Source of the DNA: Phaeoceros laevis
Lineage: Eukaryota > Anthocerotophyta > Anthocerotopsida > Notothyladales
Assembly (NCBI GenBank): GCA_049999765.1
Contig: JBNGIQ010007200.1
Span: 1-22,761 of the forward strand
DNA length: 22,761 nucleotides
Reading direction: 5' to 3'
The notes under the pieces are model-generated. The model saw only the letters and a program-made list of their open reading frames with translations, had not been told where the DNA came from and ran no database searches. This document shows positions 19,301 through 22,761 of the stretch, piece by piece. Positions within the stretch are counted from its first letter, which is position 1; each line of letters starts with the position of its first letter. The translations under genes and the position numbers were made by a program.

Positions 19301-20842
19301 TGATAATCAGGGTGTACGTATGATAGAGAGGCTCCAGACCTGCTTCCAATAACTGTTCCCAAAGAATGATCGCGTCAGATAACCTAGACGCTCTGTACAT
19401 ATGAAAAATCATGGTGGTGAATATAGTGACTGAAGGCAAGAAGCCATTTTGCCGCATATCAATGTACGTGTCTAGCATCTTGTCGTATTTTCCTGAGTGG
19501 CCGTATAGTTGTAACATACTTGAGTATGCAACGTCATCGAGGTCGCATTCTTCTGCATCCATTTCTCGTAAAAGCTCCTCTGCAAGGTCTAACTTACCAG
19601 CTGCGCCATAAATTCTTAACAATATGGTATACACCACCACACTCGGTCTGAAGGGTACCTGCACTATTTAAGCCAGCCACAGTTGAGGTAAGAACTACAG
19701 CATGAGCACGAGGGAGGCATGCTCAATACCATTTTGCACAATTTTTTGGGCAAGTTTGCAGCTGCACCTGGGACTTCATCCACCGGAAGAAATCACGTGC
19801 TGGTCTCCACCCTTGTTGCTCCTTCAGAACAGTACACATATCTCGAAATGACAAACGACCAAACCATGGTTGCATTACTCGACTCATGTTTACTTTTTCT
19901 GCAAACGAATTTCGGATATCAGGCAAGTTGAGCTGCAACAAGACTCCAATGGCATAGGTTGCTCATCCCTCGACTCTTGAAGGCCTCACCAGCAGGAACA
20001 CGTGCAAGCTGCCTTACTGCTGTAATGGCCAACTCGACATGCCTCTTGTACCGCCGGCTCCATCTCTCCTGCCACTTGTCATCGGCCAGATAATTCTGCA
20101 TTTCTTTTGGAGTGCGCTTAATCCAGGGTATCCGCTTCGCATCCGATCCCTGCACCAGCAACCAGATCCCACTGAGCTGGGTGTCGCAGCCATGTTGCGC
20201 ATGAACTCAGATGCTGAATCTTCGCACTCACCTGATTTTTGCGCAGCTGGCTCTCCCAGCGGGCCCGCTCTTTGATGACCCTCCGGGCATTGTTGTCCGA
20301 GAGAGGGAGGCGAGACTACAGATGCAAGGAAAAGACAGAACCAATCTAAGAACTTTGGATTTCACAGCAACAGCACAAATGAACTACTACAGCTGACTGC
20401 CGCTGGCCTACTCATCACATCAGAAAACTGCAGATGACAGCCGTGATACTTGACAAACCAACACAAATAGGCAGAAAAAATCAGCAGCAACGCCGCACAG
20501 GCAGAACATTACAGGAAAAATGCACATAGTAAGAACGGACAAACTCAAGCAACCTCTCACCAGCCCTCCTTGCCGCCTGCGCTTGCTAATGTCAACATTC
20601 CTGTTGCCATCACTCAGCTTCCAGGAATCCGGCGAGGTAGAAGTCATGCAAATGCGGCGATGATGCGTGGTGCCTCCATCTCCACCACTGTGCTTTGCCA
20701 CCCGCTTTGATTTCTGCCGCAGTGGATTGCCTTGGCTTCCAAGGAAGTGCGGCGGCTCGCACCTGGGCCGTGTTCTTGTGGTCTGCAGCTCCTGCCATCC
20801 ATTCCACTGCGTCACGGCTGGCAGGGCTGCATACTGTTTCAT
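16319..20842 (-). CDS. EMB976: P-class PPR protein, At5g27270 (EMB976) homologue, 12 exons, complete
   Basis: P-class PPR proteins bind organellar transcripts and act in stability, splicing or translation; the Arabidopsis counterpart is embryo-essential. Exons, 5' to 3': 20842-20561, 20315-20232, 20149-19990, 19898-19768, 19658-19174, 19085-18163, 18083-17772, 17681-17577, 17430-17343, 17231-17110, 16980-16916, 16822-16319. Phases match at all GT-AG junctions; 1086 aa versus about 1038 in Arabidopsis. The family-specific pre-PPR block is clear (DNNARRVIKERARW, WIKRTPKEMQNYLADDKW, GRLSFRDMCTVLKEQQGWRP). About twenty-odd PPRs then run from residue 219 to near 1060, starting RPSVVVYTILLRIYG. The tail (RTMLRVFLRNKRFDEGVSLV) also aligns with the Arabidopsis end. 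The ATG follows an in-frame TGA by one codon. The first 94 residues are variable and not a textbook transit peptide, so a further 5' exon is possible. Confidence 0.93.
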
Positions 20843-21563
20843 CGTTCAGACGCCTGGCTTGGCAGCATCGCCTTCAACCTTCGAATACCCACAATAATCC
20901 GTATGAATGTGGACGTACTCCAGTGCAGTCGTGGGAGGCGACACAGTCTGGTTTCAGATGAAATGAAGCCGCAGGGTCCGCAACATGCCAACAGCTAGGT
21001 TTTACCGACCGGGCCCCTGTAGCTCAGGCGGAATCCCGCACGTTTGTCTGGAAAACTGGAAGCGAACGAGTCATCAAAAAAAGGTCCGGCATGCTCTCAG
21101 GTCTGTAGAGATCCAGAGATATGCACGCAGCCGCCTGTGTACTCGATCAGATTCGGTTTGATTCCACAAAAAACCGTATAGTGCAGTCATTTCGGATTCC
21201 TTCCAAAGATCTCAAAGGGAGAACAAGCTTGAAATCGGTCAAACCCAGAAGCAATCGTGCTAAGAACACCAGCATTATTTAGGAGCTGGAATTTTATTCT
21301 AGGTAGTTACAAGCACAATGGCCTACTGAATGGGGCACTTGCAAGTCGGCCGCCATAAATGGCTGCGAGATGCATTCAGCTGTGAGTTTCCCCAGCAACG
21401 GCAGAAGCAACACGGGACAAATGGCTGGGAAAGGCATCCAGCTGTTTTCCCAGCCATGGAAGAAGCAACAGGGGTCAAGAGGCCTACCGCCAGATCGACA
21501 AGGGCGTACAGAATAGGAGAGGCAGACAAGGGGTGGAGGATTACGTAAGGTGTTCATGATCAA
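20843..21563 (-). other. Intergenic region between PPR (-) and DUF641 (-) genes
   Basis: About 720 nt that should contain the PPR promoter/leader and the DUF641 gene 3' UTR. No ORF here is convincing. A minus-strand AATAAA lies at 21293-21298. Scattered tRNA-promoter-like boxes (21020-21031, 21155-21165) do not form a tRNA. Confidence 0.6.
21293..21298 (-). promoter_or_regulatory. Candidate poly(A) signal AATAAA for the DUF641 gene
   Basis: The plus strand reads TTTATT within an AT-rich patch. On the minus strand this is AATAAA 266 nt after the DUF641 stop codon, a reasonable plant 3' UTR length. Confidence 0.45.
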
Positions 21564-22761
21564 TCAGTTCCTGGGGACAAGATAAACAATGCTCTTGATT
21601 ATGCTCTTGCCCACCCGGAAGCCTGGCATCACCATCACTCCAACCTCCAAATCCTTGAGATGTCCGCCTTCAGACATGTGGTCAGATTCACCATCTGAGG
21701 TCTCGGACTCGTCGTCTGACTGATCCACCACGCTCTTCATGTAGGTATCGTTGAAGGTGGCGCCTGTCTCCACCCGGAAGATGGTGGCGACCGGGCTGAA
21801 GGAGAACATGAGCAGCCGCAGCAGCCAGATGGACAGTGCCAGAGGGGAGAAATGCTTCTCGTAGAAGGATGTGGTAGGGTGATGGCCGCGGATGAACTCA
21901 TCGCCGTGGTCCGCCGTGCTGGTGAAGAGCTTGCGCTCCAGCTCCTCCGGGAAAACCTCCCGGAACTTGGCATAGCAGAACTTGAAGAAGTCGTCGTGCT
22001 CGTTGCGCAGCTCGTCTGCCTTGGTGCTCTTGAGCGGTTTGAGCACACTGTACTCCTGGAACGACTTGTTCTGGAATTTCTCCGAGTCCATCACGTCCAG
22101 AGAGGAGGTGTTCTTGTCGATGGTGTAGGCTTCGTTCTCCAGCCCGGAGAACACGATCTGCGAGATATAAGATTCGAGCACATACTTGCGGTAATGCGGC
22201 CGCTCAAATTTCATGCGGTTGTATACACTGGCAGAGCCCGGGCTGAGGATGTTGAGAATGCTGATGCTGTCATTCACCCCCTGCTTCGACTCCCGGATGA
22301 GAGCCGCCAACGCCTTGGTGAAGCTGGCCAGGGCCAGCCTAGCCCTGGGGAAAGCCAGGGACTCCAGCTCCGTAGGCGTAGCTCCCGTCCCCAGATAAGA
22401 CCCCGAGAAGAGGCCGTGAGGCACACCAGCAGCCACTACCGCCGCCTTCTTCTGCGCAACTACCAGTTCCGCAATCTTCTCCCTCAGCTTGCGGTTGTCA
22501 TCCTCCAGGTTGGCAACCTTCTGCGCCTCGAAGATGTTGGATTGGCTGGACCCCGAGCGAGTCCGCTTGTGGTTGGAGGCGCTCCCAAAGCTGAAGGAGT
22601 GAGGAATGCTGGAGGAGTTAGGAATGCTGGAGTGAGGCACGCTCTCCAGGACCCCCTTGTAGTGCAAATGCAGCTTGTAGAAATCCCCGATGAGGCCGTC
22701 AATATACTCCAGCTGCGAGTTGAATCTGTCCTGCCAGTTAGGGGACGTGCTCCCCCCCGCC
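21564..22761 (-). CDS. DUF641 protein (GIL1 / IRK-interacting-like), C-terminal 398 residues, 5' end outside window
   Basis: The frame is open from the right edge to TGA (21564-21566) with no intron. Visible order: an N-terminal helical block (NWQDRFNSQLEYIDGLIGDF then YKLHLHYKGVLESVP), a Ser/Pro/Arg-rich linker, a short coiled coil (VANLEDDNRKLREKIAELV), and the family core (RARLALASFTKALAALIRES, MKFERPHYRKYVLESYIS, SPLALSIWLLRLLMFSFSP, FNDTYMKSVV). An acidic Ser/Glu/Asp stretch follows, then the terminal signature VGVMVMPGFRVGKSIIKS. The ordered blocks match plant DUF641 proteins, which include GRAVITROPIC IN THE LIGHT 1 and the IRK-interacting protein. These are plant-specific signalling or scaffold proteins without known catalysis. 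I recall the family better than the subgroup, so GIL1 versus IRKI is left open. A small tandem repeat encodes the HSSIPNSSSIPHS linker. Confidence 0.85.
   Translation of the reverse strand, partial: AGGSTSPNWQDRFNSQLEYIDGLIGDFYKLHLHYKGVLESVPHSSIPNSSSIPHSFSFGSASNHKRTRSGSSQSNIFEAQKVANLEDDNRKLREKIAELVVAQKKAAVVAAGVPHGLFSGSYLGTGATPTELESLAFPRARLALASFTKALAALIRESKQGVNDSISILNILSPGSASVYNRMKFERPHYRKYVLESYISQIVFSGLENEAYTIDKNTSSLDVMDSEKFQNKSFQEYSVLKPLKSTKADELRNEHDDFFKFCYAKFREVFPEELERKLFTSTADHGDEFIRGHHPTTSFYEKHFSPLALSIWLLRLLMFSFSPVATIFRVETGATFNDTYMKSVVDQSDDESETSDGESDHMSEGGHLKDLEVGVMVMPGFRVGKSIIKSIVYLVPRN
22598..22642 (-). repeat. Short coding tandem repeat in the DUF641 Ser/Pro linker
   Basis: On the plus strand, AGGAATGCTGGAG occurs twice (about 22601 and 22620), flanked by GAGTGAGG copies. 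It encodes the repeated SIP(H/N)S pattern, suggesting slippage in a disordered linker. Confidence 0.6.

Noticed and set aside
21020-21165. tRNA-like internal promoter boxes: TAGCTCAGGCGG (21020-21031) and GGTTTGATTCC (21155-21165)
   Set aside because: The A-box-like sequence deviates at a key position, the boxes are about 125 nt apart, and neither the T stem nor an acceptor stem can be formed around them. At most a chance match or an old remnant.
1-22761. CRISPR array, operon-like defence cassette, transposon with terminal repeats or integrated virus
   Set aside because: No regularly spaced repeats, no transposase, reverse transcriptase or viral protein motifs, and gene structure is plainly plant nuclear.

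Overview
The window looks like land-plant nuclear DNA. Three things point there: a CHUP1-type chloroplast-positioning protein, a DYW-class and a long P-class pentatricopeptide repeat (PPR) protein, and many short GT-AG introns with plant-like junctions. Coding density is high (seven recognisable genes plus two unknown ORFs in 22.8 kb) and most introns are about 80-150 nt. That suggests a compact, non-flowering plant genome such as a hornwort or similar bryophyte/lycophyte. The lineage guess rests only on intron size, density and PPR content and is weak.

Layout. 1-1480 (+): last six exons of a CHUP1 homologue, cut by the left edge. 2009-5450 (-): complete 12-exon EXO70A1-type exocyst subunit, tail to tail with CHUP1; the gap holds overlapping opposite-strand poly(A) hexamers. 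6216-6782 (+): intronless single-domain rhodanese (sulfurtransferase STR15/16 type), divergent from EXO70. 7115-8137 (+): unrecognised 340-aa ORF with a Trp-rich helical segment. 8747-11011 (+): intronless DYW-type PPR protein with an unusual C-terminal tripeptide. 11012-13242: 2.2 kb with no gene I can support. 13243-15317 (+): six-exon Mn-type cation diffusion facilitator (MTP9-11 group) with a GC-AG intron. 15600-16160 (+): unrecognised 186-aa ORF. 16319-20842 (-): complete 12-exon P-class PPR protein matching Arabidopsis At5g27270 (EMB976). 21564-22761 (-): C-terminal part of a DUF641 (GIL1/IRK-interacting-like) protein, cut by the right edge.

The genes are not an operon or cluster. They cover separate jobs: organelle movement and secretion (CHUP1, EXO70), sulfur transfer, organellar RNA processing (two PPR proteins), manganese transport and plant-specific signalling (DUF641). 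Exons were joined by reading frame, splice sites and remembered family sequence; every multi-exon model conserves phase throughout. I see no CRISPR array, rRNA, convincing tRNA, intact transposon or novel defence-like system. The most interesting items are the GC-AG intron, two stop-free multiple-of-three introns, the degenerate DYW terminus, a recent-looking PPR repeat duplication and the two unknown ORFs.
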